64,000 nucleotides of DNA, from contig NC_085137.1 in the NCBI RefSeq assembly GCF_035046485.1, positions 501,166,536 to 501,230,535 of the forward strand. The letters are read 5' to 3'. Below, one piece after another: positions 28,022 to 43,000 of the stretch. A program made the position numbers and the translations under genes. Positions within the stretch are counted from its first letter, which is position 1. Each line of letters starts with the position of its first letter. This stretch comes from Aedes albopictus (Eukaryota; Arthropoda; Insecta; Diptera; Culicidae). Below the pieces are notes generated by a model, which saw nothing but the letters and a program-made list of their open reading frames with translations, searched no databases and had not been told where the DNA came from.

Positions 28022-31000
28022 CTGTGGAAAGATAAAACATTCGTATTTAGTATGCTGGCCTTGCCAAGATTCAAGAAGTCAATCGAACTTACCCAAATTA
28101 ACGAGGAAATTGTACTGACAGGGTCGGCCGGACTTTCCGCCGGGTGATGCCGAGCTGGATCCTCCGGCAGCCGATGAAATGTGACCTCCCCGGTGGAAGG
28201 CCATCGAATCGGAGTTGTCCTCGCTGTCGGTGGCTGGTGACGGCGGAAGCGATGGGATCGTTGCAAAAGATACGTCGGACATGGAATCATCCGAAATGGG
28301 TTCGTTGTCATCGTCCATCGGTTGAGGGCCACCACCACGTGGAATCATGTAGATCGATTTGAAACGGCCGGAAGCGGGATAGTGCGAACGGAGATACATG
28401 TTAGTACGATAATTTGACTTTGCTGAGCACTAACAGTGTACGGTTGGATTCAGATTGACGGAAGGTAAAATGTTGAGTTTATTTATATAGGGACGAGGTA
28501 TAGGTAGCCTATAGTGTCGTACCCAGACCATTCATACCTATCAAATGAACTCGGAAAGAACGGGTAAAAAAATTAAATTACAGCCTCGATGGCAGTCTTA
28601 AAAAGGTACCTATAAACGTAAATGCTGACTTAAGGTGACGATATGACGAAGCCACACCTCAAATTTTCAAGAGCACAAATCTGAAGAACCGGCTGTCGGT
28701 TTGCGCTGAAAACTTGATCGATTGGTCACCACCAGCGAGTAACCAATCGATCAACTTTTCAGCTCAATCAAATAGACGGAGATATTTATCAAACTATTGT
28801 TTTTATGCTGTAAAGATGATAATTCCCCTTTGGGCCTGTCCATAAACTACGTAGACTTTTAGGGGGGGGGACGGGGGGGTCTGGCCAAAGTCTACGCTCC
28901 ATACAAATTTCGAAAATTTTGTATGAACAAAAGTCTACGAGGGGGGAGGGGAGGGGTCTGAGATGGCCGAAAAAAAGTCTACGTAGTTTATGGACAGCGC
29001 CTTTCTAAACTTCTACCAAAGAAAATGATGAACAAGATGAAACGTAATGAAATTCTGGCAAACTGAAATTCAAGATATTTGTAGATTAGATCGTATGTAT
29101 GTATCCCTTAAGGCCATCCGTTATTTTGCAAAAAATTGAAATGTTAAAAGTTCGTTGTTGGAAAATGATCGTTTTAGCTAAGAAATGATCGTGTTAAAAT
29201 TTGAAGTTCGAATCTCAAAGCAGTGGTCCCTCAAGGGGCCTGAAGTTGTCAAAAATTGCATAGGACTAAAAAACGATGATTTTAGGACTCTAAAGGGCCA
29301 AAAATGTGCTCAGAATTACGATATCTCCTCGATTTTATTTTTTTTTAAATTTATTCTTAACCGCTTAACGTAACTTACAGCTCTTATGTTCACTGGAACA
29401 CTACGAGAGCGATTACAACTCACAGTTGAACTTGCACAGCATCTAAATTAACTCTTTTCTACTATATCGAACCGATCTTTGTGATGCATTCATTTTTCTA
29501 CTCTGTCCATGGTAGAATGATGAGCACGAAAATGTCGATGTGTGGCTGCAGTTCCTTTTTCAGTCCGGTTGAGGATCCATTATGATATGCCGTTTCGCCG
29601 ATATCCATCTATCCGGATCCGTTAGAGCTATGATAGCTCAGAAGAGGGTCAAGTGTCAGGCGCTCTCTGAGGGAAGAGCAACTGGCGAAGTGCCGGGGTT
29701 GGCATGACCATCAGCTTATGAAGCAAACGGTGACCACTACGCCACGAGCCCCGAGATTAGTTTTTAAGTTATTGTGCAAAATAGGGAAGTTTTCCTTCGG
29801 GATCTAAAATAAAATGTTGTATCCAAATATCAAATGGATATACGCTAGTCTCAAAATACCACATGTCAAAAACTTCAATGAGCCCCCTTCTCATTACATT
29901 TTATATGACGCCACGATGCACAATGCGAAAAAATAGGTATAAAAGGCGAATAAATTCAATATCTCTGCTCGGAGTGGATGGATTCGAATGAATATTTGAC
30001 ACAAATAGCAAAAACCTCTACAGATAAGGAGGGTGTCATTCCCCGCAAATGGTGGAAATCAGTGTATCGGGTTAGTTTTACCCCACTATCTTTCATTTTT
30101 TAGAAAAAATCCTGGAGTGCAAAATAAATTATTTATTTAACTCGTGTTTGTGTAAAAAATTCCTTATTATCGAATGGAGCTGGCTTTTTAAATTGAAATA
30201 TCTTCAAATAGCCCCGATATCCCCTATTTCTTCGAAATTTTACATGTATCTCCATCCGAGTGGAACACAATCGATAAGAGCAGGACCAACCGTATGTCAA
30301 ATTGCCGATACTATGTAAGTTTTACACAAATACGAGTTAAATAAGTAATTCTTGTTGCACGCCACTTGGGAATGGATGAGGATGACGCTACGCTGTATCA
30401 GTAATGTGGCAACAAACCATTAATAACGTTTTTAAATCTTCAGGTCTTTACCCGTGGAAGTTCTTGGAGGACTTTAAACATCTATGGAAATTAGTTCCTT
30501 ATAGAAAAATGGTTCATGGACCTGTAGGATAATACAACGTAGGGTAGGGCGGAGCAAGATGAGCACTCTAAGGATCACGTTGAGTTCATTGAAAGTTTAC
30601 ACAATTTTTCAAAGTACCTCTCAGCAGTTCTTTGCTATATCATGTTTTCTATCACCCATAAACATGGGAGGGTGCAAAATTCACAATAAGGATGATTGAC
30701 CAAACAAAAAAAGATGTTTTATTAGAAGTGTAACATCAATCCATTGATTACGCTTGTAGATCTTAAGGCCTTTACTCGTGGAAGTTCTTGGAGGTCCTAG
30801 ATCATCTTTGGAAATTATTTCTCTACAGAACTATGCTCCCTGGACCTGTAGGACGCTACACCACAGAGAACAGACATCCTAGCCTGTAGAAAATTTTCTC
30901 GAAAGCTGTGTAAGGATTCAATTTTTTTTAGCGTTGGCAACACTAGCGTTAACTATGCGGCAAATGGCTACAGTCAGTGGTGAGAATACATATCTAGATA

Positions 31001-34000
31001 AGTTTTATATTCACCACCTACAACAGCGTGGGAACTTTGCGATAGCAGCGCCACCACGATGTTGCCACTTGTGTTGCCATTTTAAATGACTGTTAAATTC
31101 CTTACACAGTTATGGAACTGGCCTTGGATGTCTGTTCTCTGTGGCTACACTGCATCAGTAATGTGGCGGCAACAAAGCATTGATTACGCTTGCAGATCTT
31201 CAGGTCTTTACTCGTGGTAGTTCTTGGAGGGCCTAGAACATCTTTGGAAATTAGTTCCTTACAGAAAAATGGTTCATAGACCTGTAGGATGTTACAACGT
31301 ATCAGTAATGTAACAACAAACCACTGATTACGCTTGTAGATCTTAAGGCCTTTACTCGAGAGAGTTCTAGATCATCTATGGAAAGTAGTTTTCTACAGAA
31401 TCATGCTCCATAGATCTGTAGCATGTTGTTCCCTATCAGTCATGTAGGAACGATACATTGAGTACGCTTGTAGATCTTAAGGCCTTAACTCGCCGAAGTT
31501 CATGGAAGACCTAGCATATCTTTGGAAATGAATACTCTTCAATACAATGCTCAATGGACCTCTGGGATGTTACAACGCATCGGTAATGTAGCAAGAAACT
31601 ATTGGCTATGTTTGTAGATCTTCAGGCCTTTACTCGCGGAAGTTCTTGGAGATCAAAATTGGAGGTCATGTTTGAAGATTATTTATTTACAAAACAATGC
31701 TCCATAGACCTGTAGGATGTTGCACCGTATCAGTAATTTAACAACAATCAATCGATTACGCTCGTAGATATTAAAACGTTATTCGCGAAAGTTCTTGGGT
31801 GTCCTAGAACATCTTTCTCTACACCATCTTGCTACAGGTCCATGGAGCAGTTGTTGGCAGTCTCCCTGATCCTTCGCTTCGTCCGTCCAAACAGCCCTTA
31901 ACACCCTAAAATATCCTCTGCGAACACGGGGAACACGGGTTCCCGAATTAGCACGGTTTTTACACGGTTTTTTTACACGCTACGTATCCCTCGTGTAAAA
32001 AGACCTTAGTGTATTTTCAGGGAAAGTGTGCTCTTTGACCTCTTCTAGCGAGCATAAATTGTGACGATGATAGATGTATAAGGACTGGTTAAGTTAACTT
32101 CTTGACAAACTGTTCCAATTATTCCAAGTCCAAGTACATCAATCTGCATTTGATAACTTTTTTGCAATTATTTTCAGTAAAATTAAAAAAGTGACTCGTG
32201 AGTGCCTCCACCTGCAAATCATGTGACTCTTACATGGAAAATAGGATTAACGAAAACTATATATGTTTTCAGCCTAAATCGGACCTAAATATTTTTCAGA
32301 GTGCAGGTGGTCTCCGGCTTTGTGGACGATATGGTAGCTTGCACAGTTACGTCACCATTATGTTCTTCTCTTTTCCTCGTTTGGCGTCGGTCTATACAGT
32401 TTACAAATCGTATGAGAATTCGCTGAGGTTAGGTTTAAGAGCATACCAATAAAATATGATGTCATGTAAATATCTCAGACATGGTAGTACTAGTGAGCAT
32501 TGAAATTTTATATTTTGAAGGAATCCCCGGAGGAATTTTGGAGGAATTAAATTATCCAACAAATAGGAAGTATTGGTATTGTTATCAGTATGTTAATATA
32601 TTGTGTAATGACATATTGTATCAAAACCTTCACCTGACGGGGAAGAATCGATGTAGTTTGAAACAACTCACACGTTTGTTGAATTTCAAACTAAACCATT
32701 AGTAATTTTGAATTGAAAATTTGTTGCATTAAACCAGAAATTGTCGGTTCAAACAAACTGGCAGGTCGGTTGCATTTACTTTTAGAAATTATAACAAAAC
32801 AACAAACATACAGGGGATAGACAAAATGATCGGGACAGGCAAAATTTTTACTTTTCAAAAAATGTTCAACTAGCTGTAACTTTTCAAAAAGTGCATCGAA
32901 TATTCTCAAATTTTTACTGTAAGTTCATCAACTAGTTGTGTATCAGTGGTCAAAATTTGGGAAAGATCGGGCCATTTTCCACGAAGTTATAACGATTCTT
33001 GAAAAAGGTAAAATTATCCGATAGCCAACTTTGAGCTATTATATCTCCAGATTTAATGAACCGATTGCAATGAAATTTTGACCATTTATGACTTATATAA
33101 TGAACTCTAAAAAACATTTAACTTAACTAGAAATTTTTAACAAGAGAAAAAGTTATAGCGATTTTATTTTCTTCACGATTTTTTAGCAAATTGGTCTATT
33201 TTTAATATGTATTCCATTACTTTTTCAATTTGTTGGCGGCAATGTTGTTACTTTTTTTTCAAACACATTTATATATAAGTCAATTAGAGGGGAATTAAAT
33301 GAACTATGATTTGCATCTTGAATTTTGATACGATGTTGAAGTTTTGGACATTTTTGTGTTTTATTAGAAAAAAAAATCTAATCGCAATAATTTTCTTCCG
33401 TGTTAAGAATTTTAAGTTTAGTTAACGGTTTTTCATAGTTCATTATATAAGTCATAAATGGTCAAAATTTCATTGCATTCGGTTCATTGAATCCGAAGAT
33501 ATAACAGCTCAAAGTTGGCTATCGGATAATTTTACCTTTTCCAATAATCTTTATAACTTCGTGGAGAATAGCCCGATTTTTCTCAAATTTTGACCACTGA
33601 TACACAACTAGTTGATGAACTTACTGTAAAAATTTGAGAATATTTGATGCACTTTTTGAAAAGTTACAGCTAGTTGAACATTTTTTGAAAAGTGAAAATT
33701 TTGCCTGTCCCGATCATTTTGTCTATCCCCTGTAATCGGTTGTTCTGAACCAAGTATTTGTTATTTTTAACTAACATGTCAGTTTGCATTTACTTAAGTT
33801 CGGGTTATTTCGATGCCGATAACAAATCAAAATATAAGCTTGATTCAACAAACTCGGCAGTAGAATCAAACCAATCTTCTATTTGAAGAAAAAACAACAA
33901 CCAATTTAGTTTGTAAGTAAACCGTAGTCTATGTTTGTTTGATTTTCCGCCATCACAAAGTCGACAAGTATATAAAACTGTTTAGTTCCGCGTGTTAGTG

Positions 34001-37000
34001 TTTATTTTTGACGGACAACTGATTTTTAACTGGACTTTGGCCCAGTTATCGAGCGCCCAGTTAAAAAGCAGTCCAGTTAAACAGCAGTCAGTTATCGAGC
34101 GGATGCTGTAAGTGGAATATATTTTGCTTGATGTAGTAATTAAATCTAAATCTGTATCTGCTTTTCAGCGTTCCTTCGTAAGACCAGTTATCGGTGAAAT
34201 CCGGCCCAAATTCATCGTTTAGAGGACCCCAATCACAGCGTCAAATGAAACCAAAAGCTGCTCTTCACTGGGCGACGCCTATGAAAATAACGGGGGCCAT
34301 GATATTTTGCGGTCTTTTCAAGAAACTACTTCGTTCTATCAAACCTTAATGTGCGATACCATGGAAACCTCGATGGAGACACCGCATCGAGAGTATAATT
34401 GCCATTCTTAGTGTTAGAAATTGATTCTGTGTTTGGTTTGCAAAAATAAAAGATGCTTCAAATAATTAGTTTATTCAATTTGCCAAGAAATTTGTGCAAT
34501 AATAGTTTTAATGATTTCAGGAATAACAAAGGAGGGGTGAGGGGGGCTGGTTTGAATAAAGGGGTTTGTTATTTCAACCAATTATTTGGTTTGTTTTAAA
34601 ATGAACGTTAGAGTTGAACTACAATGTGTTCAAAACAAACTGTAGAGGGCAGTTGAAAACAACAAACAAAATGTTTGTTTTCCTGTTTGTCAAAATGAAA
34701 CATCCGACGGATGGTTATTCTCAACCGGACGTTTGTACAATTTAGCCGCCAAACTGCCAGATAAACAACTTAAAGTTTTGGTTAGAAACAACTGCCCCAG
34801 GCAGTAAAATCAATCCAACATTTTGTTTGTGCCAAATTTAACCCGATAATCCAGTTGAATTGAACTGAAATTTGTTTGTATTTGCCAACTAGCTGTCCCG
34901 GCAAACTTTGTCTTGCCAATTTGCGGTGGTTTGACAACTGCTGAGGTCATCGCAGCAACGCACTCTAGATTGATTTCGTTTCAATCAGGCTGAAGTTCTT
35001 CCCGGCTCATAAAAAATCAGTATTTTCTCAATTTTCATACTTTTTTAAATGATTTTCGTAACTTTTTATGCATATTAACACAGCCACCATGAATACGAAT
35101 CAAACCAAGCAAGATTCATCCTGATCGGTTCAGCCGTTCCCGAGTTTTGTTGCCTCAAAGGAACTTCAAACTCATTTTATATAAAGAAGATAGATAGATG
35201 GATATAGATATAGATAGATAGATAGATTATTTTTCCAATAGGAAAGTCAGCCAGCTATCTGACCGAAAATTCAAAAAAAAAATCTCACTTGTGAATCCAC
35301 ACCGTTCATCTGTCTTCAATTCACAGATAGTTACTTACCGTTGTTGCCCATAGACCGGTGACTTCCCCGACCGTAACTACTACTGCTGCAACCCGTCGTT
35401 CTCCTCCGCTTATTGGTCGGCTCCTCGCTGGTTTTCCGTTGTCTCCTCTTTTTGGCGGGCGATACTTCCGGTTCTTGATCTGGGAAAGGCATAGGAATAT
35501 AACCACGGTAATCAAAACAATTCCCTACGTTTCCTTACTTTCATCCTGACTGATGGAATCGCGTGGTGAACTGTTGGGTGTATCGGTTGCGGTTGTGTCG
35601 GCTGCCGTTGATTTCCTGCCGGCCGGTGTCGTCATCGCCAGGGGATCCGTCGTCGGTTCCAGGTCCATCGGCACGGGTTTCAGATCGGACGCGATGTTTT
35701 GCGGGGAAAGGAAGGAAGTGACCGCTTCGGCGTATACCTTGGTGGATTCCTTTTGGGCGCTGGCCGACGAGACTCCACAGACCGGAGCCGGCGAACCGGG
35801 AATGGTTTCCTCGCAGATAAGCATCGAGAGGGACTCGCTGTTGCTGCTGCTGGATTGCTGTTTGTCTGTGGTGGTGGTTGCCCCTGGGGCCGTCATGGTG
35901 GTAGGCGAAGTCATCGGCGACTCTGAAAGGGGAGCTGCGAGTGAAGGATTCGGTTGAGTGGGGTGTGATGACGGTTGCTGCTGGAGCAGAAGTTCCTCGC
36001 GCCGGAGCCGATCCAACTCGTTCTGCGCGAAGGAATCGTGATCTTTGATCTTAAGGAAACTGTGCGAACCCATGCCGGCGCTGCCACATTTGACGACCGT
36101 GTTGAGCTCGCTTTGGATGATCGTTTCGAGAATACTTGGCTGCTTACCCTTCTTGCTGTCGACGAGACCGTAAAGTGGCGGAACTTCCTCTTTGACGTCC
36201 TGATGATGATGATGATGATGGTGGTGAGGTTCGGTTTTGTAGATGAGCTTTTCTTTGCAGGCCACGGCGGCCACCGCAGCGGCCGAAGCTGCCGAGTGCA
36301 TTTCGACGTGAGACATCGGCATGGGGGGCTTTTCTTCGACCTCCACCTTGATCAGCTTCTCGAAGTCGGTCTGCTGTGGGATGGGGTCGATGGCCTCCGG
36401 GTCTTCGATTACCAGACGGTGCTCGGAATCGTTGCTGTCCGTACTGTCCTCGTCGTGGTGGGTGAAGCGCGAGGATTCCGCCTGGACCAGATTAGATGTT
36501 TCCAGCTTTTTGATGGATTCGGTGAGATCTTGACTCTTGGTGCAGGTGGTTGGTGGAAGGATATCCGTATTGCTGGTAAACATTGGCGGGGCCTTGGCGC
36601 ATACAATGGGAATTGATGCTGGTTTTACCAGTTCAACTTCTTTTTTGAGCATTATCGTAGGAATTTCGATCTTGGGTGGTTGGGTGTGAAGTGGTTTCAT
36701 CGAAATTGTAGATGCAAAGCTGGACATTTCCAGTTTTGCTGGAGTTATTACCACCGTTGGAGCACTGCTCACTGGTTCAACGGGCATCAGTGAAGGATGT
36801 TTATGATGAACCGTTGGCGGTATGCTGTATTTGGGGAAATCGGATTTCACGGAACTGCAGTGGACCTGAGGTTGCTGGCCTAGGGCCTTCAAAACCTTAT
36901 CGGCAATCGACGGAGGTTTCTCCGTTTTGGGAGTATCGAAATCGAAGTTCATATCATTGAAATACTTCTTGCAATTTTCCAACGTAGGTTCTTCCTTGAC

Positions 37001-40000
37001 TTTTTCTTCCAATTTTGAAGGACTCTTGACAATTTCACTAAAAGATGGCTCCGGTCCTGTCGGAGACATGACCGGGGTAAATATTCCCTTCGTAACTGCA
37101 GCCAGTTTGCTGGCATCCGGTTTGTGGTCTTCCTCAATAACCGGTTTTTCATCTCGATGCGAGACAGTCGGAAGATTAGGAGACTTCTTAAACACATCAA
37201 ACGTGTGCGGGTCTTTTTGCATGGAAAATCCAGCGAAATGTGGAGACGATTTCTCCGGCGTTACCATAATGGCGCTGAACGTCGCAACTGCTCCCTCCAA
37301 CTCGTTATTAAGAAGGAGTTTTTCCTTCTCCAGATCTCGTTCCTTTTCCCGCCTAACCAGCTTGAGCTTATCCGTTTCTTTCATCGGCGAAATCTTTTTG
37401 ACTTTCTTTTCAGCTAACCCAACTAGTTCCGGTTTTCTCACCAAACCCTTCTTACCCACGGTCTTCTTCTCCTCGGATGCCGCAGCCATCGAGCTGACCA
37501 CCTCCGCCGGTGGAACGTCCGACACATGCTTTCTCGGAGTCGTTCCACCTACAGTACTGCTGCTACTGCTGCTGATGGTTGTAGTCGTCGTCTTTTCCGG
37601 AACGTCGAACTCAACATCCTTGAATTCGTACACGTCGGAAATGTTCTTCTCGATCTTGGTGGCGGTCGATTCGAAAATCGACTTGATCGACAAGGCTTCT
37701 TTGCTTAGAAGTTTGTTCTGGGCCGGGGTCAGCGTAGACGAGGACAGTTTCTTCTCTGTGGAAAGTACGGACGGCTGGAAGCGATCGGACTGTGAAATAG
37801 TAGCGGGTTCGGTTATTAGAATATGATTGAAAGGTGGCTTCGATTCTAATTCAAAATGAAATTGTATAAGAACTTCACAATACAGTTAGAAACGAAAGTG
37901 TCGTTCGTATCAGTAGCATATTAGGTATGGATACTTCTCAAAACACAACATTTAAAATTTAATTGTTTAAATTGCGAGGTCAAACTTTACAGATTGCACT
38001 ACCCATAAACAAGTTGTTGAATTTCGTGCCTGGCAGATGAATGGCAACGACAATCGTATTCTTAACTATGTAGGTAGAATTTTTAACTACGTGGGTTCTA
38101 CCAGCAAATTAATACTCATACCCAGCCCCAGGTATTTGTAAACCATACCTTTCTACAAGCAAATAATGTCGCCTTCAATAGTGAAGTAGGTTGCAACTCA
38201 ACTTTTCTTCAAACGAATCGTGCTATACAGGGGCTGCTGGAAAGCAAAATTTAAATTCTACCCATCATCACACCAAGAGCGTAGCCAGCTTTTCGGTCAG
38301 GGGAGGACCAGCACCCTTAGCAAATTTGTTCCTACTAGCTTTTATAACTAAACGCAACAGGATGATTAATATAACATTATATTCTAAAAGCTTCATTTGA
38401 TTTAACCCTTCATCAATCACGCTGTTGTATTTTGTACAATACGTTGAAAAAGTCATCGCCTGTTCTACACAAATCAACGTGGTGTTGGTAGCGGTTGCAA
38501 ATTTCTGGATGATTTAGGATTTTTATTTTGCTCGTGCATTATTTCTTCTGGACCTCAGATTTTTTTGTTAATATCTACAAAATATTCGTAAGTAATAATA
38601 GCTGAATCTTTTGGAAATTATGAACTTAGTCCTCAACCCAGAATGATTTTCTTCAACATTTTAATCCAATAGAACATAATTGGAACCCGTTCAAAGACTT
38701 TTTCAAAATGTCTACATAATGTCTTGAGTCTTCCATGACTAATAGTTCTTTTATTAATTAATCATCCAATTTGTCTATGCTTATTAGTAATCTTATAATG
38801 AACTGGAACTCTATTCCTCTAAAAGTAAACCTTTTCAGTTGAATTGTCCCGAATACATCCTTGCCGGAATCTCCCTAAAGATGGTTTTATATGCTCATAT
38901 ACTGCATATACTCATCTCAGAGCAAAATCCTATAAAAATGTCAATTGACGTATTCCCGGAAGGATCCTTGGAAGAATTTTCGAATGTGTTCTCGTAGAAG
39001 CCTTGGAACTATTATTGCAGATAACTCTCGAGTTATTCATGTGAGAATTCCTGAAGGGAATAGCTGGAAAAAATCTTGTACAATTTCCTGCGGCTATTCC
39101 CGGAAAAAAAAACTCTCAAATAATGAAATTAAAAAAAAAACCTGGAATTTCAAAAAAGAAATGTTTGGAAGAATGTAATTCTAAAGAGGTATTCCTAGAA
39201 TAATTTCTGGTGCATTTCCTAGAGAAATTCCAGGAGGAATCCCTGGGTGAATTCCTGAAGGATTCTCTGGAGAAATGTCTAAAAGCACTTTTAGCATGTA
39301 AGTACTTATATGTTAAAAGTAAGTCACAGTGACTTCTGCGCAACCAAAACCTGCGCTGCCGCACGGTGTCAAAATTTCAATTATTATCGAACTTTCATGT
39401 ATCTCGGATGGGGGTGGAAGCTCAGGTAAAATATTATCTCCTGGGCGCCCATTAAAAACACCACCCCCGGCGAAGACTGGCGCTCGAGCCTAGCTATTTA
39501 GCACTGTAGTTGGAGGAAATGCCAATGCAGAACCCGTAGCTTCCGGGAAGGTAAGCCCGGCTCCCTGGGTTAGTGGGTTGGTGTCAGGCCCTGCGAGCCA
39601 GCCGTAAAAAAGACTAGCACCGGAAAATCAACAAGAGAAGAATGCGAACCGATACCAATGGCGACGACCACAGCGCCGAAAAGGGACTTGCCATTGGAAG
39701 CTCGGTACGTGGAACTGCAGATCTCTCAACTTCATCGGGAGCACCCGCATACTCGCCGATATACTGAAGGACCGCGGGTTCGGAATCGTAGCGCTGCAGG
39801 AGGTGTGTTGGACAGGATCTATGGTGCGAACGTTTAGAGGTAATCATACCATCTACCAGAGTTGCGGCAACACACGTGAGCTGGGAACAGCTTTTATAGT
39901 GATGGGCGACATGCAGAGGCGCGTGATCGGTTGGTGGCCGATCGACGAACGAATGTGCAGGTTGAGGATCAAGGGCCGATTCTTCAACATTAGCATAATA

Positions 40001-43000
40001 AACGTGCACAGCCCTCACTCCGGAAGCACTGATGATGACAAAGACGCATTTTACGCGCAGCTCGAACGCGAGTACGACCGCTGCCCAAACCACGACGTCA
40101 AGATCATCATAGGGGATCTAAACGCTCAGGTAGGCCAGGAGGAGGAATTCAGACCGACGATTGGAAAGTTCAGCGCCCACCAGCTGACGAACGAAAATGG
40201 CCTACGCCTCATCGATTTCGCCGCCTCCAAGAACATGGCCATTCGTAGCACCTTCTTCCAGCACAGCCTCCCGTATCGTTACACCTGGAGATCACCACAA
40301 CAAACGGAATCGCAAATCGACCACGTTCTGATTGATGGACGGCACTTCTCCGACATTATCGACGTCACGACACGATAGGTCCGCTAATATCGACTCTGAT
40401 CACTACCTGGTGATGGTTAAACTGCGCCCAAAACTCTCCGTTATTAACAATGTACATTACCGGCGGCCTCCCCGGTACGATCTAGAGCGACTGAAGCAAC
40501 CGGATGTCGCCACCGCATACGCGCAGAATCTCGAGGCAGCGTTGCCGGACGAGGGTGTGCTCGATGTGGCCCCTCTAGAGGACTGCTGGAGTACAGTCAA
40601 AGCAGCCATCAACAACGCAGCCGAGAGCACTATCGGGTACGTAGAACGGAGTCGACGAAACGATTGGTTCGACGAGAAGTGCAGAGCGGTTCTGGAGGAG
40701 AAGGATGCAGCGCGGGCGGTAATGCTGCAGCATGGAACCCGACAGAATGTGGAGCGATACAGACAGAAGCGGAAGCAGCAGACCCGTCTCTTCCGGAAGA
40801 AAAGCGCCGCCTGGAAGAAGCGGAGTGCGAGGAAATGGAACTGCTGTGCCGTTCACAGGAAACACGCAAGTTCTACCAGAAGCTCAACGCATCCCGCAAA
40901 GGCTACGTGCCGCAAGCCGAAATATGCAGGGATAAGGAAGGGAGCCTCCTGACGGACAAACGTGAGGTGATCGAAAGGTGGAAGCAGCACTTCGACGAGC
41001 ACCTGAATGGCGAAGAGAATGTAGGCACGGAGGACCAAGGCAGCGGAGGAAATGACTATGTTGGTGCAGCAGAGGACGGGAACGAACCAACTCCCACGCT
41101 GAGGGAAGTTAAGGATGCCATCCATCAGCTCAAAAACAACAAAGCGGCTGGTAAGGACGGTATCGCAGCAGAACTCATCAAGATGGGTCCGGAAAAGTTG
41201 GCCACTTGTCTGCACCAGTTAGTAGTCAAGATCTGGGAAACTGAACAGCTACCGGAGGAGTGGAAGGAAGGGATAATCTGTCCCATCCACAAGAAAGGCG
41301 ACTAATTAATGTGTGAGAACTTTCGAGCGATCACCGTTTTGAATGCCGCCTACAAAGTGCTATCCCAGATCATCTTCCGTCGTCTTTCACCTAAAGTAAA
41401 TGAGTTCGTGGGAAGTTACCAAGCCGGTTTCATCGACGGCCGGTCGACAACGGACCAGATCTTCACCGTACGGCAAATCCTCCAGAAATGCCGTGAATAC
41501 CAGGTCCCAACGCATCACCTGTTCATCGACTTCAAAGCGGCATACGACAGTATCGACCGCACAGAGCTATGGAAAATCATGGACGAGAACAGCTTTCCCG
41601 GGAAGCTGACTAGACTGATAAGAGCAACGATGGACGGTGTACAGAACAGCGTAAGGATTTCGAGTGAGCTATCCAGTTCATTTGAATCTCGACGGGGACT
41701 ACGACAAGGTGATGGACTTTCCTGCCTACTATTCAACATCGCCCTGGAAGGTGTTATGCGACGAGCCGGGCTCAACAGCCGGGGTACGATCTTCACGAAA
41801 TCCAGCCAATTTGTCTGTTTTGCGGATGACATGGATATTATTGCCAGAACATTTGGAACGGTGGCAGAACAGTACACCCACCTGAAACGTGAAGCAGCAA
41901 AGGTCGGACTGGTGGTGAATGCGGCTAAGACAAAGTACATGCTGGTAGGTGGGACTGAGCGAGACAGGACAAGCCTTGGCAGCAATGTTACGATAGACGG
42001 GGATACTTTCGAGGTGGTAGAAGAATTCGTCTACCTCGGTTCCTTGCTAACGGCTGACAATAACGTGAGCCGTGAAATACGAAGGCGCATCATCAGTGGA
42101 AGTCGTGCCTACTATGGGTTCCAGAAGAAACTGCGGTCAAAAAAGATTCACCCCCGCACCAAATGTACCATGTACAAGACGTTAATAAGACCGGTGGTTC
42201 TCTACGGACACGAGACATGGACGATGCTCGAGGAGGACCTGCAAGCACTCGGAGTTTTCGAGCGACTCGTGCTAAGGACGATCTTCGGCGGTGTGCAGGA
42301 GAACGGTGTGTGGCGGAGAAGGATGAACCACGAGCTCGCTGCACTTTACGGCGAACACAGTATCCAGCAAGTGGCCAAAGCTGGAAGGATACGGTGGGCA
42401 GGGCATGTTGCAAGAATGCCGGACAACAACCCTGCAAAGTTGGTGTTTGCTAACCATCCGGTTGGTACAAGAAGGCGTGGAGCGCAGAGAGCACGATGGG
42501 CGGACCAGGTGGAGCGTGATCTGGCGAGTGTTGGGCGTGACCGACGTTGGAGAGCTGCAGCTGCAAATCGAGTATTATGGCGGCAAATTGTTGATTCAGT
42601 ATTATCATGAATTTGATGTGAACTAAATAAATGAAAAAAATGAATGTATCTCGGATCTCGTGACTTGGAAGAATGCTTGGAGAACTTGAAGGATTTCTGA
42701 AATTTCTGAAGTAACTCCTGAATGAATTTTTGAAGAGAACCTGAGAGGAGCTTCAGAAGAAATCACTTGAGGAATTCCTGGAGCAATCCCTAGAAGACTT
42801 TCTGGATGAATCCCGTAGGGGTTTCCGGAGGAATTCCTGGATAAATTATGGGAGGAGTCCATAGAAAATTTATGAATAAAAATCTTGAGAAATTCCTTTT
42901 CTTGAGAAACTCCTAGAAGAAATCCTAGATAAATTTCTGGAGGGTTCCTTGGAGGAATATCTGGAGAAATTCTGAGAGGAATCCCTAGAATTCTGAGAGG

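Noticed and set aside
30389..31855. CRISPR-like direct repeats
   Set aside because: Units are about 140 bp, divergent and contiguous, with no short repeat-spacer structure, in a eukaryotic intron.
35185..35227. GATA-rich stretch as a regulatory site
   Set aside because: It is a simple (GATA)n microsatellite; no evidence of function.
36927..37826. Long plus-strand open frame opposite ARID4 exon 6
   Set aside because: It is antisense to a well-supported exon, low complexity, and has no start context or homology; a product of Ser/Lys codon bias.
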